Virus record (IMG/VR): IMGVR_UViG_3300037202_000059
Span: 1-42,358 of that record
From: a virus
DNA length: 42,358 bases
Strand: one strand, 5' to 3'
A program made the position numbers and the translations under genes. The notes beneath the pieces were generated by a model, which was not told the DNA's origin, did no database searches, and saw only the letters and a list, made by a program, of their open reading frames with translations. Below are positions 22,451-29,897 of the stretch, piece after piece. The stretch's first letter is position 1; each line of letters begins with the position of its first letter.

Positions 22451-22587
22451 TGCAACTCTGCGGGCAATGTGCTCAACAGGTTGTCCAGGCGGCTCCTTCG
22501 CTGGCTCCGCTTCTGTGGCTGGCGCTCGCCGCAGTGACCACGGCTGTCGTCAGTGGTGCTGGCAAGAAAAAGGGAAAGGGGAAATAG
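22447..22587 (+). CDS. 46-residue tail-anchored membrane protein
   Basis: It starts MMQLCGQCAQ with a C-x-x-C pair near the N-terminus, one membrane helix (L-A-P-L-L-W-L-A-L-A-A-V-T-T-A-V-V) and a strongly basic tail (G-K-K-K-G-K-G-K). It is the minimal version of the architecture seen across this block and is coupled to the preceding gene. Confidence 0.62.
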   Translation: MMQLCGQCAQQVVQAAPSLAPLLWLALAAVTTAVVSGAGKKKGKGK

Positions 22588-22589
22588 GA

Positions 22590-22931
22590 ATGGCTTACCG
22601 TACAGCATCACAGATTGGACCTCCGGTGAGCATGACTACCGGGCTCAGTGGTTGCGGCAAGGGGATGGGCTGCGGGTGCGCGGGCATGGGCTGCGCCGGC
22701 CTCGGTCTGTTCGATTCAGGCATGGACTTCACGACATGGGGCGCTCCAGAGTGGGGCATCGTCATCACCGGGATTTACACACTTTTCTCAATCTTCGGCG
22801 ATACAAAGCGCGGGGCGCAGCGCGTCAAGGGAACTGTGACCGGAGCGTACCGGGGCGCGAGAAGCTCAGGGCGGGATTCAGGCGGGAGCAAACGGAAGCG
22901 CAATCCAGGCCGGCGAAGGGCGAGACGGTAA
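22590..22931 (+). CDS. Membrane protein with GMGCG repeats and basic NP tail
   Basis: This 113-residue protein starts at MAYRTASQIG. Residues 20-42 are Gly/Cys repeats (G-K-G-M-G-C-G-C-A-G-M-G-C-A-G). One membrane helix follows (G-I-V-I-T-G-I-Y-T-L-F-S-I-F), then a long basic tail with K-R-K-R-N-P-G-R-R-R. The basic tail may contact genome DNA inside the membrane. Confidence 0.62.
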   Translation: MAYRTASQIGPPVSMTTGLSGCGKGMGCGCAGMGCAGLGLFDSGMDFTTWGAPEWGIVITGIYTLFSIFGDTKRGAQRVKGTVTGAYRGARSSGRDSGGSKRKRNPGRRRARR

Positions 22932-22937
22932 CCGTTC

Positions 22938-23180
22938 ATGATGCTCCTCCAAGCAGATCCGATTCAGGTAGGACAGTGGGCCGTTTCCTTGACCACGCTC
23001 GGGCTGGTTCTGAAGTTGACATTCAGCGCGGGTAAGCTGGTGGAAAAGGTGGACGGGCATTCCTGGCGGATCACGGCGCACGATGCGCGCCTGGATCATT
23101 TGGAAGCGTCGAAGTGTCCGCATCCGCAGTGTCCGTTACTGCGGGGCCCGTTGGCTCCGGAGCATGAGCGCGAAGGGTAA
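22938..23180 (+). CDS. Small membrane-associated protein with cysteine/histidine end
   Basis: This 80-residue protein starts at ATG 22938 or 22941. A hydrophobic segment (V-S-L-T-T-L-G-L-V-L-K-L-T-F) is followed by a helical charged part, then C-P-H-P-Q-C-P, a possible metal site. The layout resembles small holin-like or stalk-like proteins, but no assignment is safe. Confidence 0.55.
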   Translation: MMLLQADPIQVGQWAVSLTTLGLVLKLTFSAGKLVEKVDGHSWRITAHDARLDHLEASKCPHPQCPLLRGPLAPEHEREG

Positions 23181-23182
23181 GT

Positions 23183-23407
23183 ATGGCAGCGCATCAGGTC
23201 AACATTACGGATAGGGCGAAACGGTACCGGGGTCATGCGGTGAGAATCAATCGCCGTGGCTGGACCGTGGATCTGTTGGGGTTGAAGCGCGACATTGCAG
23301 AGGGCACGCTGAAGGCAGAGGATCGGGACTTTATCGAGAAGGTCCTGCCGAGGTTTTGCGACTTTGCGGCGGGCACAATTGATAGTTGGCCGGTGAAAGC
23401 ATCATGA
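23183..23407 (+). CDS. Small protein with NITDRAxRYR N-terminus
   Basis: This 74-residue protein begins M-A-A-H-Q-V-N-I-T-D-R-A-K-R-Y-R. The HNH protein two genes downstream begins with nearly the same sequence, so the two share a duplicated N-terminal module. The rest is a helical domain (F-I-E-K-V-L-P-R-F-C-D-F). Function is unknown. Confidence 0.6.
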   Translation: MAAHQVNITDRAKRYRGHAVRINRRGWTVDLLGLKRDIAEGTLKAEDRDFIEKVLPRFCDFAAGTIDSWPVKAS

Positions 23408-23697
23408 GTTACAGATTGCGCGGATTCGGCGATGCGGCGGCAACGGCTATTGCAACGCCGCTTGTCATCACGCCAACAGCCCCGATGTCCGCTACTCAGA
23501 GTACACTGGTGAGCCTTTATAGTTGGCCATTGACTCAACTATGCAAAGTGATGCCACAGCCTACCGCCGCGAACCCACAGCCAGCCTTTTCAAGCATCTG
23601 TGAAGGCGGTTTCGGTTTTAACCCAGTGGCGATTGTGCTTCCTGGATTGATATGGGGGGCGGTCGCCTATGTGCTGTTTTTCAGGGGGCGACGGTGA
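23404..23697 (+). CDS. Tail-anchored protein with YRLRGFG motif
   Basis: This 97-residue protein starts at MSYRLRGFGDA, overlapping the previous stop by 4 bases. It has a mid region with two cysteines, a C-terminal membrane helix (A-I-V-L-P-G-L-I-W-G-A-V-A-Y-V-L) and tail R-G-R-R. The N-terminal motif is nearly identical to those of the genes at 36029 and 36232, more than 12 kb away. Confidence 0.65.
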   Translation: MSYRLRGFGDAAATAIATPLVITPTAPMSATQSTLVSLYSWPLTQLCKVMPQPTAANPQPAFSSICEGGFGFNPVAIVLPGLIWGAVAYVLFFRGRR

Positions 23698-25241
23698 TGG
23701 CAGCACGCGCGGTCAACATCACGGATAGGGCACACCGATATCGAGCGAATAAACTCGCGCCGGTCGCGGGGAAGAAGTGCCTGCTCTGTGGCTCGACCAA
23801 GAACCTCGTGCCTGACCATTGGGACGGGCATCCCGACCATACGAACCCGGCGAATCTCGAAGTGCTGTGCAAGTCCTGCAACACGGCCAAGGGTGCGGCC
23901 TTTGCCAAGGCGGGCCGGGGCCGGTTGACGAATCAATACAACCCGACGGTCGCGGGTTCCTGGGAAGTCGCCTTGAAAGACACGCGCACGGGCAGGTTGT
24001 TCTATGTCACGGTGGATGCTCTAAACCGTGAGGCAGCGATCCGGAAGGCCAAGGCTGGGTTACCTGCAACGTCAGTACATGGCGTGCCTCGCCGCATTGA
24101 TGAACGCCAGTACAATCCGACGAAGGGCGGCGGGGCGGCCAACGTGGGCGAGTGGATGAACGCGGTAGGCGCCATCACGCCGCACGTGGACCGTGGCGAC
24201 CGTGGGCTCTCTACCACCATGAGCACGCGGGATGCGGTGGACATGATCCGCGCGACTCCGCAGAGCAAGCGGCGCGACTTCGCCGCGAAACTGGGGCGGC
24301 GCAACCCGGCGATTCGTGAAAACCTTTTCGGCTTCGGGGCGAAGCCCGCGCCGGTCACGCGCAAGCGGCGCGGTGGCCTGACGTTGAGTGAGGCGGCCTC
24401 GGCAGCAACGAAGGCGGGCCGGAAGTCGCGCGACATGTCCGACTTTGACGACTGGTTGGAATCGAAACGGCTGGGCGATCGCTCGGATGGTTTCGTCTCG
24501 CGAGTGCGCGATTCCTACAAGCGCGGAGTAGACGCGGCGGAAGCGGACGAAAAGAACACGGAGTACTTGCAGTCCCTGCCCAAGTTGCGCGCATCGAAGT
24601 CCGCCACGTTTAAGGGCCGCGCCATCAAGCCGACCGAGGGCGGCTCCTGGGTGGTTCCGTCCATCGACAAAGAGAGCGAGTTCGATACCTTGCAGGATGC
24701 GAAAGCATTCATCACGTCGTGGAAGCGGAACCCGGCCAAGGGCGCGGCGGAAGTCTACGAAGAGTTCCACGGCTTCAAACCTTCGGAAGTGGTGACAGTC
24801 ACCAAGAAGATTCACTACCATGCGCAACTGGCGGCGGCTGGTCTCCTGACGCACTTGGACGTGTGGGGCATCGACCGCAAGGGCCATCGGATCGAGGGCT
24901 TTAAAGGAGCCTTCCTTGCGTTCAATGAAACGAAGAATCAGCTTTTTGTGGAAGGTGGCGATCAGTCTGTTAACCTTGAGGATTTTGGGATTGATCCTCC
25001 ACACGAACTGGAAACCCTGGGACGGTTGACCGACATCGGGTACAAAACGAATAAGACGCACCTGGGAGATGAAGGCGGCGAGGCGGTGTACGTCCACAAG
25101 TTCCGGACCACGAACGATAACGGAAAGCACGTCACGGTGAGAATCGCACGGTACCCGGATCTGATTTACGACGTGCGGAACGCACAGCTTTTGTTCTCGG
25201 GTGGGAGTTATGAAATTCTGCGGGAGGGCATTAACAAATGA
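23697..25241 (+). CDS. HNH-domain protein fused to a large unknown domain
   Basis: This 514-residue protein has its ATG overlapping the previous stop by one base. Residues 28-62 form an HNH zinc module: C-L-L-C at 28-31, D-H at 40-41, then C-K-S-C-N at 58-62. Several N-P motifs follow (Y-N-P-T, R-R-N-P, K-R-N-P-A-K). The last 155 residues form a separate, apparently folded domain (V-Y-E-E-F-H-G-F, F-L-A-F-N-E-T-K-N-Q-L-F-V-E-G-G-D). I recall similar C-terminal domains in uncharacterised phage proteins but cannot name one. A nuclease gene within a structural block may mean a role in packaging or a homing origin. Confidence 0.7.
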   Translation: MAARAVNITDRAHRYRANKLAPVAGKKCLLCGSTKNLVPDHWDGHPDHTNPANLEVLCKSCNTAKGAAFAKAGRGRLTNQYNPTVAGSWEVALKDTRTGRLFYVTVDALNREAAIRKAKAGLPATSVHGVPRRIDERQYNPTKGGGAANVGEWMNAVGAITPHVDRGDRGLSTTMSTRDAVDMIRATPQSKRRDFAAKLGRRNPAIRENLFGFGAKPAPVTRKRRGGLTLSEAASAATKAGRKSRDMSDFDDWLESKRLGDRSDGFVSRVRDSYKRGVDAAEADEKNTEYLQSLPKLRASKSATFKGRAIKPTEGGSWVVPSIDKESEFDTLQDAKAFITSWKRNPAKGAAEVYEEFHGFKPSEVVTVTKKIHYHAQLAAAGLLTHLDVWGIDRKGHRIEGFKGAFLAFNETKNQLFVEGGDQSVNLEDFGIDPPHELETLGRLTDIGYKTNKTHLGDEGGEAVYVHKFRTTNDNGKHVTVRIARYPDLIYDVRNAQLLFSGGSYEILREGINK

Positions 25242-25570
25242 GGTCGATTCGTGAAATTAGGAGAACAGGTGCCCGTACGCCTGCTGAACTGAAACGGTTC
25301 TGGAAAGATCGCGACAAAGCGATGCGCGAGGGTGACAAACGCGGCACTAAAGCCTACATGGACCGAATGGCCGCGCCTACGCCGCGCAAGAACCCTACCA
25401 AAGCTCAGAAGCGTGAGAAGGCGAAGAGGAAAGCGACGGAGCGCCGTCTTGCGGAAGCTCTCAAGAACTTCGTGCGCAAGGCGAACCCTGCAGCAAAGGG
25501 TGTGGTGAGGGCGACCAAGGTCAAGGGCGGATGGAATGTTCGGGTAGTGGATGTGCGGAGGTCCAAGTAG
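25238..25570 (+). CDS. Very basic NP-motif protein
   Basis: This 110-residue protein starts at MRSIREIRRT, overlapping the HNH gene stop by 4 bases. It is rich in Arg/Lys with R-K-N-P-T-K and K-A-N-P-A-A-K repeats and long basic helices. A nucleoid-like role, binding the viral genome, is plausible. Confidence 0.62.
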   Translation: MRSIREIRRTGARTPAELKRFWKDRDKAMREGDKRGTKAYMDRMAAPTPRKNPTKAQKREKAKRKATERRLAEALKNFVRKANPAAKGVVRATKVKGGWNVRVVDVRRSK

Positions 25571-25851
25571 TGGCAGGACGTCCCACCATCGTACATAGTT
25601 GGCTCCCGGACGGCACGGAGAGCGAGCGAGTGACTTCAAGTTTCAAGGGGGAAATAGAAATGGATGTGAAAAAGGTTCTCGACACAATGGCACCGCAGCA
25701 CTCGGAGTTGGTATCCGTGCTGCGTGATTTGGACGCCAGGCTGACGGCGCAGGCGAAACCCGCGCCGGTTGTACCGGATGCGGCATTGACGGCGCGCGTT
25801 GCGGCGCTGGAAGCGAAGGCGAAAGCCGTTGCGGCGGTAGACGCCAAGTAG
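25570..25851 (+). CDS. Small coiled-coil protein
   Basis: A GTG start at 25570 follows GGAGG with 7-9 nt spacing and shares a base with the previous stop, giving 93 residues. An internal ATG at 25660 after AAGGGGGAAA would give 63 residues, and either start may be used. The C-terminal half is an Ala-rich coiled coil (A-R-V-A-A-L-E-A-K-A-K-A-V-A-A-V). It is followed by a terminator-like hairpin. Confidence 0.55.
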   Translation: MAGRPTIVHSWLPDGTESERVTSSFKGEIEMDVKKVLDTMAPQHSELVSVLRDLDARLTAQAKPAPVVPDAALTARVAALEAKAKAVAAVDAK

Positions 25852-25927
25852 CACGAGTTTGTAAGGCTTCCTTCCGGGTTCCGGCCGGTTCCAGGGGGGT
25901 TGAGTAAACCAGAATCGCGGCTTTCTA

Positions 25928-25971
25928 GAAAGGGCCGCTTGGGTGGAGAGATCCATCTGAGCGGCCCTTTC
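25928..25971 (+). terminator. 12-bp hairpin between transcription segments
   Basis: GAAAGGGCCGCT and AGCGGCCCTTTC pair around a 20-base loop, followed by CGCGTTTCT. It marks a probable partial terminator between the tail-anchored set (18.3-25.9 kb) and the next genes. The gap 25852-26036 also contains CCCC-GAAC-GGGG directly before the ribosome site of the next gene. Confidence 0.6.
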
Positions 25972-26036
25972 CGCGTTTCTGGGGGAGCAAAAAGTTTGAG
26001 TAGAAGTACCCCGAACGGGGAGAAGGAGTAAGAAGA

Positions 26037-26375
26037 ATGCCAGCAGGAACAGTTTCATACGTTACCCCCGTATCGGGGGCCACGGGTCCCACCGTCGCGC
26101 AGTCCTCGCAGGTCAACGAAGTAATTGCGGACATTGCATTCGCGGATGGGAACACGGTCGCAAACATCGTTCACAATTTGGGACTGAGCGCGGCCGGCGC
26201 CGATGGCCGGCCTCGGATCTCGGCCTACACCAAGGTGAGCGGGGCGGCGCTCAACAATGTCGCAATCGCGGTAGTGGATGCCAACACGGTATCCGTCACC
26301 CCCACCTTGACCTCAGTGGGTACCGGGCTGACGGTGCGCGTCAGTTGTCAACGGCCGCACTCGATCACGCGATAG
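26037..26375 (+). CDS. Small beta-rich protein, possible capsid component
   Basis: This 112-residue protein is preceded by a strong AGAAGGAG site. It has alternating hydrophobic/polar strands (T-V-A-N-I-V-H-N-L-G-L, then V-A-I-A-V-V-D-A-N-T-V-S-V-T-P), typical of a compact beta-sandwich, and no membrane helix. The strong ribosome site suggests high expression. It could be a small capsid or decoration protein. Confidence 0.55.
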   Translation: MPAGTVSYVTPVSGATGPTVAQSSQVNEVIADIAFADGNTVANIVHNLGLSAAGADGRPRISAYTKVSGAALNNVAIAVVDANTVSVTPTLTSVGTGLTVRVSCQRPHSITR

Positions 26376-26387
26376 AGGAGGTCCGTC

Positions 26388-27341
26388 ATGGCCTACTCGG
26401 TCGTCGATACGCATATTCAGAATCCGGCCAGAGCCGGGAAGGGGAAGAAACGCATGGCAAAGACTCGCCGCAAAATGAGCGCGAAACAGATCAAGCATTT
26501 TGGGACCAAGCGCCAGAAAGCGGCGCTAAAGGCCAGACGTCACGCACCCGCGAGAAAGCGCAATCCGCCGAAGGGCGGGGGCCGCGTCATCAGCGGGTAC
26601 GGCTCGACCGTGATGAATCCGCGTCGGCGCAAGCGCAATCCTGGCGGTTCTCACAAGATCGTCATCAACGGCGCCCGCAAGCGCAAAAACAGTTCGCATC
26701 GTCGCAGGACGAAGCGGAACCCGGAGCTCGTGAGTTTCTTGCTCGGGAATCCAGCAAAAAGGAGCAGTAAAGGCATGGCACGAAGCAGACGAAAGACGAA
26801 GCGCGCCGCCTCCCATCGCAGCAACGCTGGGACCCGGCGCAGGAGAGTAATTAAACACGTGGCGCATCGCCGCCGGAGTGTTCGCAATCCGGGTGGGATG
26901 CCGCTCAAGGACTTCATGTGGGGCGGCATCGGCGGCCTGGCCGGGTTCGTTGGCTCGGCGGCGATTCCGCAGCTGCTCATGAGCTCGAGCAACACCGGGG
27001 TAACCGGGTACGCCATGACGGCGGCGGCCACCATCGGACTCACGATCCTGGCTCACATGTTCGTCAAAAACAAGGCCGTGACGTTCGGCGTGGGCATCGG
27101 CGGCGCCATGAACCTGTTGCGGCGCGTCATCACCGATCAGACGCCCTTCGGGTCGTACCTGTCCTCCAGCGGCATGGGCGACTACATGGTAGCCAACTGG
27201 GGACCACCCAGGATGCAGAACGGTCTGCATTCGGCAATGGCGGAATCTCCCGGTACTCCGTGGAGCGGAGCGGCGATCGGGACTTCCTCGGGCATCGGAC
27301 TTCAGGACATGTCCGATATCCGGTCGGGCCGTCCCTGCTAA
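26388..27341 (+). CDS. Highly basic NP-repeat protein with C-terminal membrane region
   Basis: This 317-residue protein follows GGAGG. Residues 1-168 are extremely Lys/Arg-rich with six N-P motifs (K-R-N-P-P-K, M-N-P-R-R-R, K-R-N-P-G-G, K-R-N-P-E, G-N-P-A-K, V-R-N-P-G-G). Residues about 173-250 contain two or three hydrophobic helices (G-G-I-G-G-L-A-G-F-V-G-S-A-A-I-P, M-T-A-A-A-T-I-G-L-T-I-L-A). The last 70 residues are Gly/Ser-rich. The layout suggests a protein tethering condensed genome DNA to an internal membrane. It is directly upstream of the candidate capsid gene. Confidence 0.62.
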   Translation: MAYSVVDTHIQNPARAGKGKKRMAKTRRKMSAKQIKHFGTKRQKAALKARRHAPARKRNPPKGGGRVISGYGSTVMNPRRRKRNPGGSHKIVINGARKRKNSSHRRRTKRNPELVSFLLGNPAKRSSKGMARSRRKTKRAASHRSNAGTRRRRVIKHVAHRRRSVRNPGGMPLKDFMWGGIGGLAGFVGSAAIPQLLMSSSNTGVTGYAMTAAATIGLTILAHMFVKNKAVTFGVGIGGAMNLLRRVITDQTPFGSYLSSSGMGDYMVANWGPPRMQNGLHSAMAESPGTPWSGAAIGTSSGIGLQDMSDIRSGRPC

Positions 27342-27359
27342 ACGCATCGTGTGATTTCG

Positions 27360-27388
27360 GGGCGCGTGTGAAATAGGGTCGCGCGCCC
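27360..27388 (+). terminator. GC-rich hairpin before the candidate capsid gene
   Basis: GGGCGCG at 27360-27366 pairs with CGCGCCC at 27382-27388. It is followed by TTCACC, not a clear T tract. It could be a weak terminator or an mRNA-stabilising end for the capsid transcript. Confidence 0.4.
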
Positions 27389-27453
27389 TTCACCAAAACC
27401 TTTAACAAACGTCCTATTTCCCTCGCGTAAGGGGTGGACGGGGAGTAAATGAA

Positions 27454-28200
27454 ATGGCAGCTTTGACGACGAAGAATGGCGCGCCGGTGGCCGCGGGCGC
27501 CTCGGTCAATCCCGGTGGAGCCGACATCAACGCCCTTCTGGGCGGCATCGTGGACCGCAAGAAGTGGTACTGGTACGACACCCTGAAGTTCGCACCGGGT
27601 GTCACCGTGCAAGCGCAGGAATACAACTTCTTTGCGACGGCACAAGGGCAACCCGACCCGTACAACAACAATCAACCGAAATCGTACCTGGATACCAACA
27701 TCACGCCTCCTGGCGGACAGTTCTCCAGTCCGTACGACTGCGTGCTGACCAACCTGGGGTTCAAGTACTCCTCGGACATGGTGTTGTACGACATCATCCA
27801 AATCGAGAAGTACGGATTTTTCAAATTCAACATTTTGGAGAAAATATTCTTCAAGGGACACGTGTGGCGGCATCCTCCGGGGGCCGGCATTTCGGGCGCC
27901 ACGTCGAACACGTCTCAGGCTGTCTGGAACAACGGCGTACCCGATCCGGGCGCAATCTACTACTTCGGCCAATGGTCGAAGTACATTCCGCCACTGACCA
28001 CCTTCGGCCTCACGCTTCAGTGGTTCCAGACGGTCGGACAAGCGACTCAGGGCAACACTGGCGCAACGCTGGGCGCCACCGCTCAGGCGTTCGCTCAGTC
28101 GGCGGCCGCGCTGCCCACGTTCGCCACGGTCGCCCAGGGCGGCAATGGAGTATGGCTCCAGGCAATCATGAACGGTCTTTCGGACGGTCCTGTCCAGTAG
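27454..28200 (+). CDS. Candidate major capsid protein (jelly-roll-like)
   Basis: This 248-residue protein is preceded by GGACGGGGAG, one of the best ribosome sites in the block. It lacks membrane helices. Its strand-rich pattern (Q-F-S-S-P-Y-D-C-V-L-T-N-L-G-F, I-I-Q-I-E-K-Y-G-F-F-K-F-N-I-L, Y-I-P-P-L-T-T-F-G-L-T-L-Q-W) with an intervening H-P-P-G-A-G loop resembles single jelly-roll capsid proteins. The C-terminal 60 residues are an Ala/Thr/Gln-rich arm. It has its own 110-bp leader region. No HK97-type capsid exists elsewhere in the genome. The capsid call is inference. Confidence 0.5.
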   Translation: MAALTTKNGAPVAAGASVNPGGADINALLGGIVDRKKWYWYDTLKFAPGVTVQAQEYNFFATAQGQPDPYNNNQPKSYLDTNITPPGGQFSSPYDCVLTNLGFKYSSDMVLYDIIQIEKYGFFKFNILEKIFFKGHVWRHPPGAGISGATSNTSQAVWNNGVPDPGAIYYFGQWSKYIPPLTTFGLTLQWFQTVGQATQGNTGATLGATAQAFAQSAAALPTFATVAQGGNGVWLQAIMNGLSDGPVQ

Positions 28201-28314
28201 AGGTGGTAAGGTAGTAATCGTGCTGGGGAGCGTACTCCGTTATTCCGGCCAAAGCGATGCGGCTTGGATTTCCGCTCAGGCGCTCCCCGGCGTGATCCAT
28301 AGAGGATTTCAGCC

Positions 28315-29190
28315 ATGTACGTACGCGACACAGATCCGTTACCGTGCATTCTGCAACAACCGACGCAGGCGCAAGCGGCCTACGATGCGCAGGTTGTGCA
28401 GAACATGGAAAATTCCGTCAATAACGCGTACGCGGCATCGCAGATGATCGCCGGGCCGGAATCCTTCGCTGACTTTGGCCCTATCGTCCAACTGGACGTG
28501 GCGCTACAGCAGGCCAACATGGGGGCGGCCAATAGTACGGCGGCCTCCATCGTTTCCGGTTCAATCCCTTCCCCTTCCGCTCCCGCTCCGCGTGGTCCCC
28601 GCGTGTTCGCGCTGAATGTTGACCAAGCCGAATACGCGGGGTGCTCTCGCGGTGGGGCAAGCTACCTGCCGGCGAGGGTGCAACCGCCTCAGCCGGTCAC
28701 CATGCCGGCGCGCGTGGCGGGTGACGTCGGGCTTGTGGTGCCAGCGTCACCGGGTACGGCGCCGAAGTACTCCAACCTCTGCTGGGCCTTGCACAATGGA
28801 GAAATCACGCAGGATCAATTTGACCTGGTGACGTACGGCAAACTGTACCGGACGTGCGCGGCACTGGGATATACGCAAGGATGCTCGCCACCTACGGCTG
28901 TAGCGGCGTGGATCATGCAACAAAGGGCGGCGGGCACGCTACCACACATCAACGTCTCGGATGCGGAGCTCGCGGCGATTCCCCACGCTCCCGACATGAC
29001 CAATATGGGATGCTCGCAAGCGTTGATAGCCGGAGGCGGCATGGGCACGTGGGGAGATGCGGGGGGCGATCCGTCCACGTACGGCTGGCCGCGCCGCAGA
29101 TCTCAGATGAACTGGTCGGCCCTTTTGTTTTTGGGGGCTGTGGGTGTAGGCTTGTACGTGATGGCAGAGAAGAAAAGTGGACGCCGGTAG
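28315..29190 (+). CDS. Large tail-anchored membrane protein
   Basis: This 291-residue protein has its start (MYVRDTDPLP) preceded by AGAGGA. A helical N-terminal part leads to a Pro/Ser linker, then a domain with six or more cysteines (C-S-R-G-G, N-L-C-W-A, R-T-C-A-A-L-G-Y-T-Q-G-C-S). The C-terminal membrane helix (A-L-L-F-L-G-A-V-G-V-G-L-Y-V-M) ends in E-K-K-S-G-R-R. The final codons G-V-G-L-Y-V-M-A recur 550 bp downstream in a partial duplication. Confidence 0.62.
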   Translation: MYVRDTDPLPCILQQPTQAQAAYDAQVVQNMENSVNNAYAASQMIAGPESFADFGPIVQLDVALQQANMGAANSTAASIVSGSIPSPSAPAPRGPRVFALNVDQAEYAGCSRGGASYLPARVQPPQPVTMPARVAGDVGLVVPASPGTAPKYSNLCWALHNGEITQDQFDLVTYGKLYRTCAALGYTQGCSPPTAVAAWIMQQRAAGTLPHINVSDAELAAIPHAPDMTNMGCSQALIAGGGMGTWGDAGGDPSTYGWPRRRSQMNWSALLFLGAVGVGLYVMAEKKSGRR

Positions 29191-29199
29191 GTTCGAACG

Positions 29200-29496
29200 A
29201 TGAGCAGCGTACTCAAGTTATGGGAGGTGTTCTCAGGCAGTCAGTCGATCGCTCTAGTCCGGGCGGATACGAAGACTGAAGCGATCCGCAGAGCGCGTTC
29301 CGAGGTGAGAGGTTCGCCGTATCCAAGCAAGGGATTGACAGTGCGGTTCAAGGGCTATTATGACGGGCCGGATTCACGAACGCCGGGACGAAAAATTGGC
29401 AACCCCGCCAAGACCCAGAAGCGGTTACGCAATTTCACGGGTACGGTTACCCGACTGGCGAACGGCTCGGTTGTAGTGAAGGGGGTACAGCGGTGA
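29200..29496 (+). CDS. Small basic protein with GNPAK motif
   Basis: This 98-residue protein starts at MSSVLKLWEV. The N-terminal half resembles small domains with K-T-E-A-I-R-R-A-R-S-E-V. Then comes G-N-P-A-K-T-Q-K-R, matching the NP motif of other basic proteins here. The end is beta-rich (T-V-T-R-L-A-N-G-S-V-V-V). Function is unknown. Confidence 0.6.
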   Translation: MSSVLKLWEVFSGSQSIALVRADTKTEAIRRARSEVRGSPYPSKGLTVRFKGYYDGPDSRTPGRKIGNPAKTQKRLRNFTGTVTRLANGSVVVKGVQR

Positions 29497-29690
29497 ACAT
29501 GCGGTGGGCGTATTGGCGAGCGCGCGCTTCTATCCGGAATGCTTGCCGCTGGCTTTACCTGTTACCGATGCTGCTTCATGTGATTTCATGGGATGAGTTT
29601 GAGGCATGCTTGTCAACACTGGACAAAGCAGACTACGCTGAAATGGACAACTGGTGCGCAGCGTATCTCGCCGCGAAGGGGTTCAAATAG
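29493..29690 (+). CDS. Small protein with hydrophobic segment
   Basis: This 65-residue protein has a GTG start overlapping the previous stop (GTGA). A basic N-terminus precedes W-L-Y-L-L-P-M-L-L-H-V-I, a short hydrophobic stretch, and then an acidic helical C-terminus. Function is unknown. Confidence 0.5.
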   Translation: MNMRWAYWRARASIRNACRWLYLLPMLLHVISWDEFEACLSTLDKADYAEMDNWCAAYLAAKGFK

Positions 29691-29694
29691 CCAT

Positions 29695-29754
29695 ATGGAC
29701 GCCGGTAAATTCCAACCTGGTGTAGGCTTGTACGTGATGGCAGGCAAGAAATGA
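29695..29754 (+). pseudogene. 19-codon chimeric fragment made of two duplicated gene ends
   Basis: This open frame reads MDAGKFQ joined to G-V-G-L-Y-V-M-A-G-K-K. Its first part copies the start of the gene at 29884 (TGGACGCCGGTA at 29696-29707 and 29885-29896). Its second part copies 25 identical bases (29719-29743 and 29143-29167) from the end of the tail-anchored gene at 28315. TGGACGCCGGTA also occurs at 29178. It looks like a recombination scar, yet its stop overlaps the next start by 4 bases, so it could still be translated. Confidence 0.6.
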
Positions 29755-29897
29755 ACAACAGCGGATGGCTTATGTTGCTGCTGGTTGCTGGCGTCGGGTA
29801 CTGGTGGATCTCGACGCGCCCCGGTGATCCGTTGAGCGTCGGCGTACCGCCTGGATCGCTGAGCGGTTGGAGGATCGATATCGATGGACGCCGGTAA
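29751..29897 (+). CDS. 48-residue N-terminally anchored membrane protein
   Basis: It starts at MNNSGWLMLL with one membrane helix (L-M-L-L-L-V-A-G-V-G-Y-W-W-I) followed by a short soluble tail ending D-G-R-R. It overlaps the fragment upstream by 4 bases and the next gene by 14 bases. The last codons are part of the repeated TGGACGCCGGTA element. Confidence 0.6.
   Translation: MNNSGWLMLLLVAGVGYWWISTRPGDPLSVGVPPGSLSGWRIDIDGRR

Noticed and set aside
24072-25130. Minus-strand open frame of 352 codons opposite the HNH gene
   Set aside because: Composition is typical of a shadow frame, and the plus-strand protein has clear zinc-site residues.
26526-27347. Minus-strand open frame opposite the hyperbasic protein gene
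   Set aside because: The antisense of Lys/Arg/Gly-rich coding sequence stays open by chance; no supporting signals.
27130-28041. Minus-strand open frame of 303 codons opposite the candidate capsid gene
   Set aside because: It crosses two plus-strand genes and their intergenic hairpin, and no promoter or ribosome site is present.
28220-28447. GTG-start frame 7 nt after a TAAGGT box
   Set aside because: It fits the compact-promoter spacing, but beyond about 31 codons it is a shadow of the 28315 gene. Kept only as a possible leader peptide.
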